From assembly GCA_937889545.1 (NCBI GenBank), contig CALAOT010000019.1, positions 1-59,190 of the forward strand: a DNA stretch of 59,190 nucleotides. Direction: 5' to 3'. The notes beneath the pieces are model-generated. The model searched no databases, was not told the origin of the DNA, and saw nothing but the letters and a program-made list of their open reading frames with translations. Positions 16,927-26,280 of this stretch are shown in pieces (position 1 is the first letter of the stretch; every line of letters starts with the position of its first letter). The stretch comes from an uncultured Opitutaceae bacterium (GTDB lineage Bacteria > Verrucomicrobiota > Verrucomicrobiia > Opitutales > Opitutaceae). The position numbers and the translations under genes are program-made.

Positions 16927-17769
16927 CTACAGGACCGCGTTGTCGGTCAGCCTGACCTCGTCCAGCCACGCCGCAACGCAGATGAGCGTCCTGCCGGGCA
17001 CGACCTCGCGAACGGGCTCCATGGTGGCCGGATCGACGACCGACACGTAGATGACCCGGATCCGCCGGTGCTGGCCCATGATGTGGGTCGCCTCCGCGAC
17101 GAGGCGGTCGCTGCTGAGAACGCCTGCGTCCACCATCTGCTCCACGCGCTTGAGCGCCTTGCTGATCGCAAGCGCATCCTGCTTCTGGCCCTGTGTCAGA
17201 TCGCGGTTCCGCACCCCCGCCGCGAGGCCGTCGGCCTCGCGGACCGTCGGCTCAACCACCACCTCGACGTTGTAATTGAGGTCCGCCGCCAGCTTGCGCA
17301 GGACGGCGACATGCTGGGCGTCCTTCTGGCCGAGATACAGCCGGTCGGGCCCGACGATGTTGAGCAGCTTCGCGACAAGCGTCGCCACCCCCCGGAAATG
17401 CGTAGGGCGCGAGATCCCGCAGAGCGGCTTGCTCACGTGCTCCTCGGTCACGTAGGTCGAGAAGCCGCGCGGGTAGATCTCCTCGATCGAGGGGACGAAC
17501 GCGGCGCTGACCCCCAGCCGCGCGCACGTCGCGAGGTCCGCGTCCAGGCTGCGGGGGTATCCCCCAAAGTTCTCGTTCGAGCCGAACGAGAGGGGGTTGA
17601 CGAAGATCGACACCACGACTGGGCCCCCCGCCGACACGGCGGCGCCGATGAGCGCCTCGTGCCCGGCGTGGAGAGCGCCCATGGTGGGGACCAGCGACAG
17701 CCCGCCCCGCCTGGTTCTCAGCCGGGCGGCAAGCGCGCGCATGTTTGACACCGTCTCTACTTTTTCCAT
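16927..17769 (-). CDS. panC: Pantothenate synthetase
   Basis: A 280-residue enzyme that joins pantoate and beta-alanine using ATP. The family motif [14 protein letters not shown] carries the HxGH nucleotide site, and [14 protein letters not shown] carries the KD pair. The usual SSRN phosphate-binding motif reads GVRN here ([13 protein letters not shown]), so two conserved Ser are missing. ATG 17769 is chosen because it gives the family length. It is divergent from dapL and leads the panC-panE pair. Confidence 0.92.
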   Translation of the reverse strand: MEKVETVSNMRALAARLRTRRGGLSLVPTMGALHAGHEALIGAAVSAGGPVVVSIFVNPLSFGSNENFGGYPRSLDADLATCARLGVSAAFVPSIEEIYPRGFSTYVTEEHVSKPLCGISRPTHFRGVATLVAKLLNIVGPDRLYLGQKDAQHVAVLRKLAADLNYNVEVVVEPTVREADGLAAGVRNRDLTQGQKQDALAISKALKRVEQMVDAGVLSSDRLVAEATHIMGQHRRIRVIYVSVVDPATMEPVREVVPGRTLICVAAWLDEVRLTDNAVL

Positions 17770-17783
17770 GGGATCAACAAGGT

Positions 17784-17818
17784 CTTGAACAATGCGACGC
17801 CTGGGGGTCTTGTTCAAG
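17784..17818. promoter_or_regulatory. 9-bp inverted repeat between panC and dapL
   Basis: The arms CTTGAACAA (17784-17792) and TTGTTCAAG (17810-17818) are perfect inverted copies 17 bases apart, in the gap between the divergent panC and dapL genes. The symmetry fits a repressor or activator operator serving one or both promoters. A stem-loop in the dapL leader is also possible. Confidence 0.4.
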
Positions 17819-17867
17819 GCTTTCGGCCGGAAGCGACCCACTTAACGCCGCATTTACGAACCCGCCC

Positions 17868-19091
17868 ATGATACGAATCAATGAGAACTACGCTAAGCTG
17901 AATGCCTCGTACCTGTTCGCGGACATCGCGCGCCGCGTCGGCGCGTACGCATCGGCCCACCCCGACAAGGCTTTGATCCGCCTGGGCATCGGCGACGTGA
18001 CGGAACCCCTTCCCGCAGCGTGCGTCGAGGCGCTCCATGCGGCGGCCGACGAGATGTCTAACCGGGCCACGTTCAAGGGGTACGGGCCCGAGCAGGGATA
18101 CGCGTTCCTCCGGGAGCTCATCAGCCGGCACGACTACGCGGACAGGGGCTGCCGGATCGAACCCGACGAGATCTTCATCTCGGACGGGGCGAAGTCCGAC
18201 ACCGGCAACATCCAGGAGATCTTCGCGGCCGACATCCGGCTCGCCATCCCCGACCCGGTCTATCCGGTCTACGTCGACACCAACGTGATGGCCGGGAGGA
18301 CCGGGCCGGCCGCGGACGGCCGCTTCGAGGGAATCCTCTACCTCGAGTCGACCGCGTCCAACGGGTACGTCCCGGGTGTCCCGGACGCGCCGGCCGACCT
18401 CGTGTACCTCTGCTTTCCGAACAACCCGACCGGCGCCGTCGCCACGAAGGCGCAGCTCGCCGAATGGGTGGCCTACGCGAAGCGCAACAGGGCCGTCATC
18501 CTCTTCGACTCGGCCTACGAGGCGTACATACGCGACCCGGCGGTCGCGCACTCGATCTACGAGGTCGAGGGCGCGCGCGATGTGGCGATCGAGTTCAGGA
18601 GCTTCTCCAAGACGGCGGGCTTCACCGGCACGCGCTGCGCGTACACGGTCGTGCCGAAGACGCTCATGGCCTGGGACAGCGCCGGCCGGCCGCAGGCGCT
18701 CCATTCCCTGTGGAACCGCCGGCAGACGACGAAGACCAACGGCGTCTCCTACCCCGTCCAGCGGGCCGCCGCGGCGACCTACACCGAGGCCGGCATGAGC
18801 CAGACCCGGGGCCTCACCGACTTCTACCTCGGGAACGCCCGGCTGATACGCGCCGCCATGGCCCGGCTCGGCCTCGCGTGCGTCGGCGGGGAAAACGCGC
18901 CCTACATCTGGGTCAACGTCGGGCGCGACTCATGGGAGTTCTTCGACCTGCTCCTCGAAAAGGCCCAGGTCGTCTGCACGCCCGGGGCGGGCTTCGGGCG
19001 CTGCGGCGAGGGCCACGTCAGGATCAGCGCGTTCAACAGCCGCGAAAACGTGGAGACGGCGCTCGGGCGGATCGGCGCGGCGCTCAGGTAG
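17868..19091 (+). CDS. dapL: LL-diaminopimelate aminotransferase
   Basis: A 407-residue PLP aminotransferase that converts tetrahydrodipicolinate directly to LL-diaminopimelate, for lysine and peptidoglycan synthesis. The start [20 protein letters not shown] is the family N-terminus, and the PLP lysine is Lys248 in [19 protein letters not shown] and [15 protein letters not shown] are the expected cofactor-binding segments. The pathway is used by Verrucomicrobia, Chlamydiae and plants. ATG 17868 gives the family length. Confidence 0.95.
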   Translation: MIRINENYAKLNASYLFADIARRVGAYASAHPDKALIRLGIGDVTEPLPAACVEALHAAADEMSNRATFKGYGPEQGYAFLRELISRHDYADRGCRIEPDEIFISDGAKSDTGNIQEIFAADIRLAIPDPVYPVYVDTNVMAGRTGPAADGRFEGILYLESTASNGYVPGVPDAPADLVYLCFPNNPTGAVATKAQLAEWVAYAKRNRAVILFDSAYEAYIRDPAVAHSIYEVEGARDVAIEFRSFSKTAGFTGTRCAYTVVPKTLMAWDSAGRPQALHSLWNRRQTTKTNGVSYPVQRAAAATYTEAGMSQTRGLTDFYLGNARLIRAAMARLGLACVGGENAPYIWVNVGRDSWEFFDLLLEKAQVVCTPGAGFGRCGEGHVRISAFNSRENVETALGRIGAALR

Positions 19092-19093
19092 GG

Positions 19094-19750
19094 TCAGCTC
19101 TTCGGGGGGATGCCGGCCAGGACCTCCCTAGCGAGGGAGTCCACGTCCGCGGCCAGCAGGCTGGCCAGTCGGCCGAAATCACTGCCGTCCCAGGCCGCGT
19201 CGGGAGCCACGAATACCCTCCGGGAGAGCACGCGGGGCGCGGCGCCCGCCGAGGAGATCTCGATCGTCGCCTCAAGGCTGGCGACGTACCTCCCCTCCGG
19301 GGTCCCGGCGCCCTCGCACCGGACCACCCTGACCGACACGTCAAAGTCGCGCTCCTGGTCCACCGGGAACGGCTCGGCGTACACCTGCGCCACGTCGGGC
19401 GAAGCGAGAAGCCTGGACCTGAGGACGCGGGCGATCCCGGCATTGAGCGGCTCCGCCCACCGCCGGAAGTCCTCAAAACGAATCTCGTTCGCGCCCGTCC
19501 GCACGACGATCGCCGGGTGGTCGAGGTAGCTCCCGAGAACAACCGCGTTAAGGCCGATCCTGAGGCCTCCCGGCGCCGCCGGCGCCTGCGCGGAACCTGC
19601 GCCGGCCGGGGCGCCGCTCGACAGGATGAAGTACCGCGTCGCGTCCTCCTTGGCCGGCGGGATGACATTGCAGCCGGCGAGCGCCCCGAGAAGGCCGACG
19701 GCGGCGCACCGCGCGAGAAACAGCGGATGGGATGGTGTTGGATGGTTCAT
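19094..19750 (-). CDS. ABC transport auxiliary lipoprotein (PqiC/DUF330-like)
   Basis: A 218-residue lipoprotein with signal sequence and lipobox (LLGALAGC, Cys about residue 27). The mature part resembles the ABC_trans_aux (PqiC/YmbA) family: the YFILSS strand near the start, and the WAEPLNAGIARVLRSRL pattern in the middle. Such outer-membrane lipoproteins work with MCE proteins. Its start overlaps no gene; it begins 11 bases after mlaD. It ends the mlaEFD operon. Confidence 0.82.
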   Translation of the reverse strand: MNHPTPSHPLFLARCAAVGLLGALAGCNVIPPAKEDATRYFILSSGAPAGAGSAQAPAAPGGLRIGLNAVVLGSYLDHPAIVVRTGANEIRFEDFRRWAEPLNAGIARVLRSRLLASPDVAQVYAEPFPVDQERDFDVSVRVVRCEGAGTPEGRYVASLEATIEISSAGAAPRVLSRRVFVAPDAAWDGSDFGRLASLLAADVDSLAREVLAGIPPKS

Positions 19751-19761
19751 GACGCGCGGCC

Positions 19762-20784
19762 TCACTGTGGCGCCTTTCGTCCGGAGACGACGGCATTGGG
19801 GTTTCGTTCCAGGAAATCGGCCAGCCGCTGGATCGACTCGGCGGCGTCCGCGACCTTCGCGAGCGCGCGGCTCGCGTCAGCCCCGATGTTCTGCTGGGCG
19901 TTGATGAATCCGCGGGCCGACTTTGCGGCGGCGCTGAACGACTCGAGCGCCAGCTTGGCCTGGACCAGCGTCGCCTGCAGGTCCTTCCCGTTGCTGTCGA
20001 CCTGCGTGTCCAGCCGGGATATCGCCGCGCGCAGGGCGTCCAGGGTCCTGTTCAGGTTCTCCATGGCGCGCAGGGCGTCGGGCGAGCGGGCGAGGGCGTC
20101 GACCGACTCCCCCGTCTTTTTCCACTGGTCGGCGAGGCCCTTGAAATCGACGCCCCCTATCCCCTTCCTCGTCTCGGCCACGAGCTTCGTGAGCTCGGTC
20201 GAGAGCCCCTGAAAGTCGATATCCTGCATCTTGACCAGGACCGTCGTGGCGTTCGCCAGCAGCGACGTCGCCCTTGCGCGCAGTTCGGATATCTCCGACG
20301 GCATCGGGGGAACGACCACATACTTGGCGTCGATCACCTTGTTCAAGTCGGGGAACTTGAGCGGATCCATGAACTCGAGCTCAACGAACAGGAGCCCCGT
20401 GGCCAGCCCTCCAAGCTCGAGCTGCGCCCTCAGGCCGCGGTCCACGATCGCCTGCAGCCCCTCGCGGTCGGAAACGTCGAAAATGGCACCGCTCTCGTCG
20501 GTGATCGACCCGCGGTTGAGCTCGCACACAACCGCGGCAAGCGACTTGCCGGTGGATCGGTCGTAGCGGACCGAGATGCCGACGACGTGGCCCACGCGCA
20601 CCCCGTGCAGCTTGACCGGCGAGCCCTCGTCGAGGCCGCTTATCGACTCGACGAAGTACACCATGAACCGCTGCGGCCGGGTGAACAGGCTCAGGCTGCC
20701 GAGCGCAAGCAGCGTGATGATCCCGATGGCGAATGCGCCCAGGACAAAGGCACCTACGACGGCGGGGCTGATCTTGGTTTTCAT
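19762..20784 (-). CDS. mlaD: MCE/MlaD family substrate-binding protein
   Basis: A 340-residue protein with one N-terminal membrane anchor (AFVLGAFAIGIITLLALGSL) and an MCE domain (about residues 40-115, with FVESISGLDEGSPVKLHGVRVG). A long helical C-terminal part with repeated Leu/Ala heptads follows, as in the PqiB/YebT-like rather than the short E. coli MlaD. It probably forms a periplasmic channel for lipids. Confidence 0.88.
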   Translation of the reverse strand: MKTKISPAVVGAFVLGAFAIGIITLLALGSLSLFTRPQRFMVYFVESISGLDEGSPVKLHGVRVGHVVGISVRYDRSTGKSLAAVVCELNRGSITDESGAIFDVSDREGLQAIVDRGLRAQLELGGLATGLLFVELEFMDPLKFPDLNKVIDAKYVVVPPMPSEISELRARATSLLANATTVLVKMQDIDFQGLSTELTKLVAETRKGIGGVDFKGLADQWKKTGESVDALARSPDALRAMENLNRTLDALRAAISRLDTQVDSNGKDLQATLVQAKLALESFSAAAKSARGFINAQQNIGADASRALAKVADAAESIQRLADFLERNPNAVVSGRKAPQ

Positions 20785-20816
20785 TTCGGGTAGCGGGTTC
20801 TGGCGCTTCGCCGGCC

Positions 20817-21584
20817 CTATCCTGACCGTACGGTCCTGCGTGTCAAAAATTCTACGACCTTCGGAATCGCGGCCCCGGCGATCAGCGCCGCAGGGGGGCC
20901 CTCCGCGATGATCCCCTGCGTCTCCCGATCGAGCATGATCAGCCGGTCGGCGATCCCGAGGATCGAGTCGACGTCATGGGAGACGATGACGATCGTCGTG
21001 CCGAACGTGTCCCTGATCTGCAGGATGAGGCGGTCCAGGTTGCGGGCGCCGATCGGGTCAAGGCCCGCGGAGGGCTCGTCAAAGAAGACGGTCGTCGGGT
21101 CGAGGGCCAGCGCCCGGGCCAGCCCCGCCCTCTTCTTCATGCCCCCGCTTATCTCCGACGGGTAATAGTCCTCGAACCCCGCAAGGCCCACCTGCGCGAG
21201 CCTGAACGCGGCGATGCGCTCGATCTCATCCCTCGGCAGGCGCGTGTATTCCTCAAGCGGCAGCGTCACGTTCTCGCTGAGCGTCAGCGAACTCCACAGG
21301 GCGCCTCCCTGGAAGGACAACCCAAAGGTCTTCAGCATCTCGCGGCGCTCGGCCGTGTCCGCCTTCGTGAACGAGCGCCCGTTGAACAGGACCTCGCCCT
21401 GCACCGGTGTCGCGAGCCCCACCATGTTGCGCAGGAGCGTCGTCTTGCCTACGCCCACGGGCCCGACGATGAAGAATATCTCGGCCGTGCGCACCGTGAA
21501 GGAGACTCCCTGCAGGACCTTGAACTCCTGGTAGGAGCAGGCGAGCCCGGTAACCTCGATGGCGGGGCCGGCTTCCATAGTCAT
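20817..21584 (-). CDS. mlaF: Mla-type ABC transporter ATPase
   Basis: A 255-residue ATPase. Walker A is GPVGVGKTT, the signature is SGGMKKRAGLARAL (the SGGM-KRA form is typical of MlaF), Walker B is TTVFFDEPSAGLDP, and the H-loop is VSHD. The start ATG 21584 overlaps the mlaE stop by ATGA. It powers lipid transport through MlaE. Confidence 0.93.
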   Translation of the reverse strand: MTMEAGPAIEVTGLACSYQEFKVLQGVSFTVRTAEIFFIVGPVGVGKTTLLRNMVGLATPVQGEVLFNGRSFTKADTAERREMLKTFGLSFQGGALWSSLTLSENVTLPLEEYTRLPRDEIERIAAFRLAQVGLAGFEDYYPSEISGGMKKRAGLARALALDPTTVFFDEPSAGLDPIGARNLDRLILQIRDTFGTTIVIVSHDVDSILGIADRLIMLDRETQGIIAEGPPAALIAGAAIPKVVEFLTRRTVRSG

Positions 21585-22708
21585 AGGCCGATGGCGTTGA
21601 ACAGGACCGCGAAGATCGCGTCCGCCACGATGATGAACAGGATCGCCGTCACCACCGCGGAGGTCGCCGCCTGTCCCACGCCCGCGGCATTGCTCTCGGC
21701 CTGGAGCCCGCGGCGGCAGCCCGACAGGCCGACGATCAGCCCGTACGCTATGGACTTGATCACGCCCACCGAGACGTCCGGCAGGTCCACGATCGTGAGC
21801 ATCTCGACCCAGTACGCGGTCGGCGGAATGTCCAGGGCCGTATACGCCACCGTCATGCCGCCGAGGATGCCGAGGAAGTTGGCGTAGAGCGCGAGGAGAG
21901 GCATCATCAGCCCGAGCGCGATCACCCTCGGCAGGACAAGGAACCTCACCGGGGAAATCCCCAGGATCGTGAGGGCGTCGATCTCCTCGTTCGCCTTCAT
22001 GCTGCCGATCTCGGCCGCGAATGCCGCCCCGGTCCTGCCCGCGAGCACGACGCCCGCCATCATGGCGCCCATCTCCCGGGTCATCGCCACGCCGATCAGG
22101 TCCGCGACCCAGATGTCGCCGCCAAAGCGCCTGAGCACGATGGCCCCGGAATACGCGAGGGTGATGCCCACTAGGAAGCTGATCAGGCTCACGATGGGCA
22201 GGGCCATCGCGCCGCACTTCTGCATCTCGCCGAGGCAGTCAAGCCAGCGGAAGCCGGCCTGCCCCGCAACGAGCCTCTTGGTGCCGATCCAGCATTCCCC
22301 GACGAACTGGAGGAAGTCGCGCCCCTGGCTCATCGCCTCGCGCGTGGAGATCCCCACCCCCTCGAGGAGGCTTCGCGTGTGGTCGACGCGTGTGCTCGCG
22401 CGCAGGGACTCGGCGAATTGCCCGCCCAGCAGGCGCATCTTCTCCGGGAGCGGCGCCGTGTCGCAGGCGACCCCGGCTTCGGCGCACCAGTGCTGCGCCT
22501 CGCCGACGAAGGCGACCAGCGACGTGTCCCACCGGGTGACGCCGTCGGCGCGCAGCCGCACCTCCTGCGGCCTATCCTTGCCGACCAGCGGCCCCCAGCG
22601 CGGCGTCTCGCCGTCCAGCCTCCACGGGCCCTCGAGGGCGACCTCCAGCACCGAACCCTCGGTGCGGGTCGAGGCGCGGGCGCGTGTAAGCTCCTGGCTC
22701 GCAGGCAT
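21581..22708 (-). CDS. mlaE: STAS-MlaE fusion permease
   Basis: A 375-residue protein. The C-terminal 240 residues are a MlaE permease with the conserved FGGDIWVADLIGVAMTREMG and EIGSMKANEEIDAL segments. The N-terminal 130 residues (VALEGPWRLDGE, later VRLRADGVTRWDTSLVAFV) look like a STAS domain, the role played by separate MlaB in E. coli. Joining both in one chain fixes their ratio. It is the first gene of the mlaE-mlaF-mlaD-lipoprotein operon, 44 bases after the upstream gene. Confidence 0.88.
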   Translation of the reverse strand: MPASQELTRARASTRTEGSVLEVALEGPWRLDGETPRWGPLVGKDRPQEVRLRADGVTRWDTSLVAFVGEAQHWCAEAGVACDTAPLPEKMRLLGGQFAESLRASTRVDHTRSLLEGVGISTREAMSQGRDFLQFVGECWIGTKRLVAGQAGFRWLDCLGEMQKCGAMALPIVSLISFLVGITLAYSGAIVLRRFGGDIWVADLIGVAMTREMGAMMAGVVLAGRTGAAFAAEIGSMKANEEIDALTILGISPVRFLVLPRVIALGLMMPLLALYANFLGILGGMTVAYTALDIPPTAYWVEMLTIVDLPDVSVGVIKSIAYGLIVGLSGCRRGLQAESNAAGVGQAATSAVVTAILFIIVADAIFAVLFNAIGL

Positions 22709-22752
22709 CGGCCGAGAGTCTCGGGCACCGCACCCCGGCGCGCCAGATCAAT

Positions 22753-23190
22753 TTACGGCGCCGTGACCCGCGTCCATTGGACCCACACGATCGCCCAGCG
22801 CCCCTCGCGCCGCAGAAAGACGCTCGTGTAGCGCGTCCTGACGGCCTTCCCGTCCGCCCTCCGGTAGGTCACGGCCGCGCCGACCAGCGCCGAATCCGCG
22901 TACACCCGGATCACGACGTCGTGGAGCCGAAGATCCTGGGCGTCCGGGCGCTCCGCGGCCTGCGCCAGGAACCCGGCCTTGTCGATGACGCGGCCGTCGG
23001 CCAGCACCCCCACGAAGTCCTCCGCCAGGAGCCCCCGGAACCGCGCCACGTCGCACGCGAGGAATGCGCGCACGTAGTCGTCGTTCATCTGCCGGATGGC
23101 CGACTCGTCCGCGCCGGCGGGCTGCGACGCCCGGGCCTGGACGGCGGCAAGCATGGCCAGTGCGAGGAGAAAGAGCGCGGGGCGGACCAT
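22753..23190 (-). CDS. Secreted SnoaL/DUF4440-like (NTF2-fold) protein
   Basis: A 145-residue protein with an N-terminal signal peptide (ALFLLALAMLAAVQARA). The rest is the NTF2-like pattern of DUF4440: MNDDYVRAFLACDVARFRGLL, then EDFVGVLADGRVIDKAGFL and a C-terminal VWVQWTRV strand. Members are often periplasmic with unknown ligands. It may be cotranscribed with mlaE. Confidence 0.8.
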   Translation of the reverse strand: MVRPALFLLALAMLAAVQARASQPAGADESAIRQMNDDYVRAFLACDVARFRGLLAEDFVGVLADGRVIDKAGFLAQAAERPDAQDLRLHDVVIRVYADSALVGAAVTYRRADGKAVRTRYTSVFLRREGRWAIVWVQWTRVTAP

Positions 23191-23295
23191 GGCCGGCAGG
23201 ATTGCCCATTCGCACCCCGGGATCAACGCCGCAGAACATGCGCCATTGATCTTGCGAGGATTCTCGACCATCGCTCGGGAAACATCCCGCCGAAC

Positions 23296-25524
23296 GTGCC
23301 AGCATCCCCCGCACCCACCGCGCTCACCGGAGTCGTCGAGCGCATCATCTTCCTGAACGAGGAGAACCACTACACCATCGCCGAGTTCCGGCCCGACGGG
23401 GCCGTGGGGACCCCAAAGCCCGAGCCGGTCACGATCGTGGGGGCGCTCCCCGGGGTCGAGTGCGGCGAGACGCTCCACCTGACCGGCGAATGGACGCGCC
23501 ACTCCCAGCACGGCGCCCAGTTCAAGATCGCCGCGTTCAGGAGCGAGCTGCCCGCGAGCGTGTACGGGATCCGCAAGTACCTCGGGAGCGGGCTCGTGCC
23601 GGGTATCGGGCGCGTCTACGCGAACAAGATCGTCGACGCCTTCGGCACCGACACGTTCCGCATCCTGAGCGAGGAGTCGGCGCGGCTTCGCGACGTGGCC
23701 GGGATCGGGCGCAAGCGCGCTGCCGCGATCAAGCAGGCCTGGGACGGCAAGCGCACCGAGCGGGAGCTGTACATCTTCCTGCAGACCTACGGGGTGAGCC
23801 CCGGCCAGTGCGTCAAGCTGGTCAAGCAGTACGGATCGCAGGCCAAGGCCGTCCTCACCTCGGAGCCCTACCGGGTGGCGCGCGAGATCGAGGGGATCGG
23901 CTTCAAGACAGCCGACCGGATCGCGATCAACCTGGGATTCGCGAACGACGCGCCGCCGAGGCTGGATGCGGGGATCATCTTCGCGATGGAGACGCTCAAG
24001 GAGGAGGGCCACACGGCCTGCGGGGAGGCCCGGCTGAGGGACCGCGCCGCCGAGATGCTGGACTCCTCCGCGGAGCTCGTCGCATCCCGGATCGGGGCGC
24101 TCGTCTCCTCCGGCCAGCTCGTGCGCCATGTTCCGGCCCCGCCGGGGGAGCCGCTGCCTGGCGCCGGGCTGGTCCAGCTCCCCGCGGACGACCGCGCCGA
24201 GCGCAAGATCGCCGACGTGGTCGCGAGGCTGTCGCGCGTCGCGAGCGGGCTGCCCCCCGTCAGGATCGATGCCGCGATCCAGTGGGCGCAGGCGAGGGCG
24301 GGCTTCGAGTTCCACGAGCTGCAGAGGGCAGCCCTGCGCAACGCGCTGGGCAACAAGCTCTCGGTCCTGACGGGCGGGCCCGGCACGGGCAAGACGTCCA
24401 TCCTCCGGGCGCTCGTAGAGATCCTGAAGGCAAAGGGCGTGAGGGTGCACCTCGCCGCGCCCACCGGGCGCGCGGCGCAGCGCCTCGCCGAGACGACCGG
24501 GGGCTACGCCTCCACGATCCACAGGCTGCTCAAGTACGACCCGGCCGCGGGGTTCACGGCGAACGAGTCGCACCCGCTCGCCACCGACTTTCTCATCGTG
24601 GACGAGGTCTCGATGCTCGACACGTGGCTCGCCTCGGCGCTCTTCCAGGCGGTGCCCTCGCGGGCCCACCTCCTGCTGGTCGGCGACACCGACCAGCTCC
24701 CGAGCGTCGGAGCCGGGAACGTGCTCCAGGACCTGATCACTGCCTCCGGCGCCCCGGTGACCCGCCTTTCCGTCATCTTCCGCCAGGAGGGCCAGAGCGG
24801 CATCGTGACGACTGCGCACGCCATCAATTCGGGCGACACCTCGCTGCCCCGGGTCGTCCCGGACGTCGCATCCGTCCAGGCAGCCGGCGACCTCACGTTC
24901 ATCGTAGCGGACTCGGCCGAGGACTGCGTGCGCAAGGTGATCAAGCTCTGCACGGAGTACCTTCCGGCGCACTTCCGACGGATCGACCCGATCGGGGACG
25001 TCCAGGTGATGGCCCCGATGCACAAGGGGGTTGCTGGTGTCGCCAACCTCAACCTCGAGCTGCAGGCGGCCCTCAACGGGCAGGCCCGCGGAATGCGGAC
25101 GCTGGCGGGCGAGTTCCGCCCCGGCGACAAGGTGATCCAGCTGAGGAACAACTACGACAAGAACCTCTTCAACGGGGACATCGGGGCCATCACCTCGACG
25201 GATGCCGAGGCGGGCCAGATCGAGGCGGATTTCGACGGCGACCGGCACGTCTTCACCCGCGCAGAGATGGGCGACCTCGCGCTCGCCTACGCGATCAGCA
25301 TCCACAAGTCGCAGGGGAGCGAGTACCCGGTCGTGGTCGTGCCGCTGCTCAAGGCGCACTTCATGATGCTGCAGCGCAACCTGCTCTACACCGCGGTCAC
25401 CCGCGGCCGCAAGAAGGTGTTCATCGTGGGCGAGCCCGCCGCCTATGCGATGGCCGTCCGGAACCGGGAGTCAAAGCTCCGGGTCACCCATCTTCGCGAG
25501 AAGCTGGCCGGCGCCGCCGCCTGA
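23296..25524 (+). CDS. recD2: RecD2-type superfamily 1B DNA helicase
   Basis: A 742-residue 5'-3' helicase of the RecD2 kind, which works without RecBC. The N-terminal domain (VERIIFLNEENHYTIAEF) and helix-hairpin-helix motifs (VPGIGRVYANKIV; VAGIGRKRAAAI; IEGIGFKTADRIA) precede the helicase core. Walker A is GGPGTGKTS with Lys366, Walker B-like VDEVSMLD follows, and the C-terminal SH3/UvrD-like end contains IHKSQGSEYPVVVVPL. No ATG lies before the conserved start, so GTG 23296 is used. It is divergent from the DUF4440 gene. Confidence 0.92.
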   Translation: MPASPAPTALTGVVERIIFLNEENHYTIAEFRPDGAVGTPKPEPVTIVGALPGVECGETLHLTGEWTRHSQHGAQFKIAAFRSELPASVYGIRKYLGSGLVPGIGRVYANKIVDAFGTDTFRILSEESARLRDVAGIGRKRAAAIKQAWDGKRTERELYIFLQTYGVSPGQCVKLVKQYGSQAKAVLTSEPYRVAREIEGIGFKTADRIAINLGFANDAPPRLDAGIIFAMETLKEEGHTACGEARLRDRAAEMLDSSAELVASRIGALVSSGQLVRHVPAPPGEPLPGAGLVQLPADDRAERKIADVVARLSRVASGLPPVRIDAAIQWAQARAGFEFHELQRAALRNALGNKLSVLTGGPGTGKTSILRALVEILKAKGVRVHLAAPTGRAAQRLAETTGGYASTIHRLLKYDPAAGFTANESHPLATDFLIVDEVSMLDTWLASALFQAVPSRAHLLLVGDTDQLPSVGAGNVLQDLITASGAPVTRLSVIFRQEGQSGIVTTAHAINSGDTSLPRVVPDVASVQAAGDLTFIVADSAEDCVRKVIKLCTEYLPAHFRRIDPIGDVQVMAPMHKGVAGVANLNLELQAALNGQARGMRTLAGEFRPGDKVIQLRNNYDKNLFNGDIGAITSTDAEAGQIEADFDGDRHVFTRAEMGDLALAYAISIHKSQGSEYPVVVVPLLKAHFMMLQRNLLYTAVTRGRKKVFIVGEPAAYAMAVRNRESKLRVTHLREKLAGAAA

Positions 25525-25572
25525 GACGGGCCGCGCGCCCCCTCCGGGGCCCCCGAAGGGCGCGGATCCGGG

Positions 25573-26166
25573 TCACTTCCCGAGCTTTCGGAGCGCCTGG
25601 TTCACCTTGTCGAGGTCGCAGACGCCCGGATCGTAGTCGGGTCCCAGCCATCCGAGCCACTCCTTGCCCAGGTCGGAGGCGGGATCCTTGAGGCACGAGA
25701 GCATGTCGTGGTAGGCCTCGATCCCTCCGCAGTCCTCTGGCGGGCCCGCGCGCTCTCCGGCCATGCACGCCGGGTAGCGGACGCCCTTGACCGCGGCGGC
25801 CGTCTTCTCGACCCGGATGTCGATGCGCCATCCCTCCCCGAACTGGTACTCGTAGGTCATCCGATCCCGGTGCGCGAGGTTGAGGTCCGAAAGCGTCACG
25901 TCGCGGTCGTCCTCGACCAAAAGATCGTCGCGCTTGAGCGGATTGCCGAACTTAAGGTCGTCGAGCGCGAACACGTGGGCCTGGTAGTCAAACCAGTCGA
26001 ACGCGATCTGGATCGCGTCGTGGAGGCGCGAGAGCCACATCGTCTCGAGGACGAGAAGCCGCCTCCAGACCCGGGGCTGCGTCCCTGAGACGACCATGCG
26101 AAGGCACAGGACGCGCACGGCCGCCCTCTTGGCCCCCGGGCCCCTGCCCTCTTTGAAAGAGATCAT
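25573..26166 (-). CDS. Plasmid pRiA4b ORF-3-like protein
   Basis: A 197-residue protein of the pRiA4b ORF-3 family (IS1096 TnpR-like passenger family). The conserved parts are VSGTQPRVWRRLLV near the N-terminus, LHDAIQIAFDWFDYQAHVF, and YEYQFGEGWRIDI with the later CMAGERAGPPEDCGGIEAYHDML. The family is widespread, often in mobile contexts, and its function is unknown. No transposase is adjacent here. Confidence 0.88.
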   Translation of the reverse strand: MISFKEGRGPGAKRAAVRVLCLRMVVSGTQPRVWRRLLVLETMWLSRLHDAIQIAFDWFDYQAHVFALDDLKFGNPLKRDDLLVEDDRDVTLSDLNLAHRDRMTYEYQFGEGWRIDIRVEKTAAAVKGVRYPACMAGERAGPPEDCGGIEAYHDMLSCLKDPASDLGKEWLGWLGPDYDPGVCDLDKVNQALRKLGK

Positions 26167-26280
26167 CTGGTTGAGATTGAACGCGCCGCGCTCCGCCGCG
26201 CAAAGGGAAACACTGCTCGCGCCTCCTGGGCCCGGCTGCGCCGGCGTCGCCGCGCCGCGTCCCCCGGGCGCCGAGGGGCG

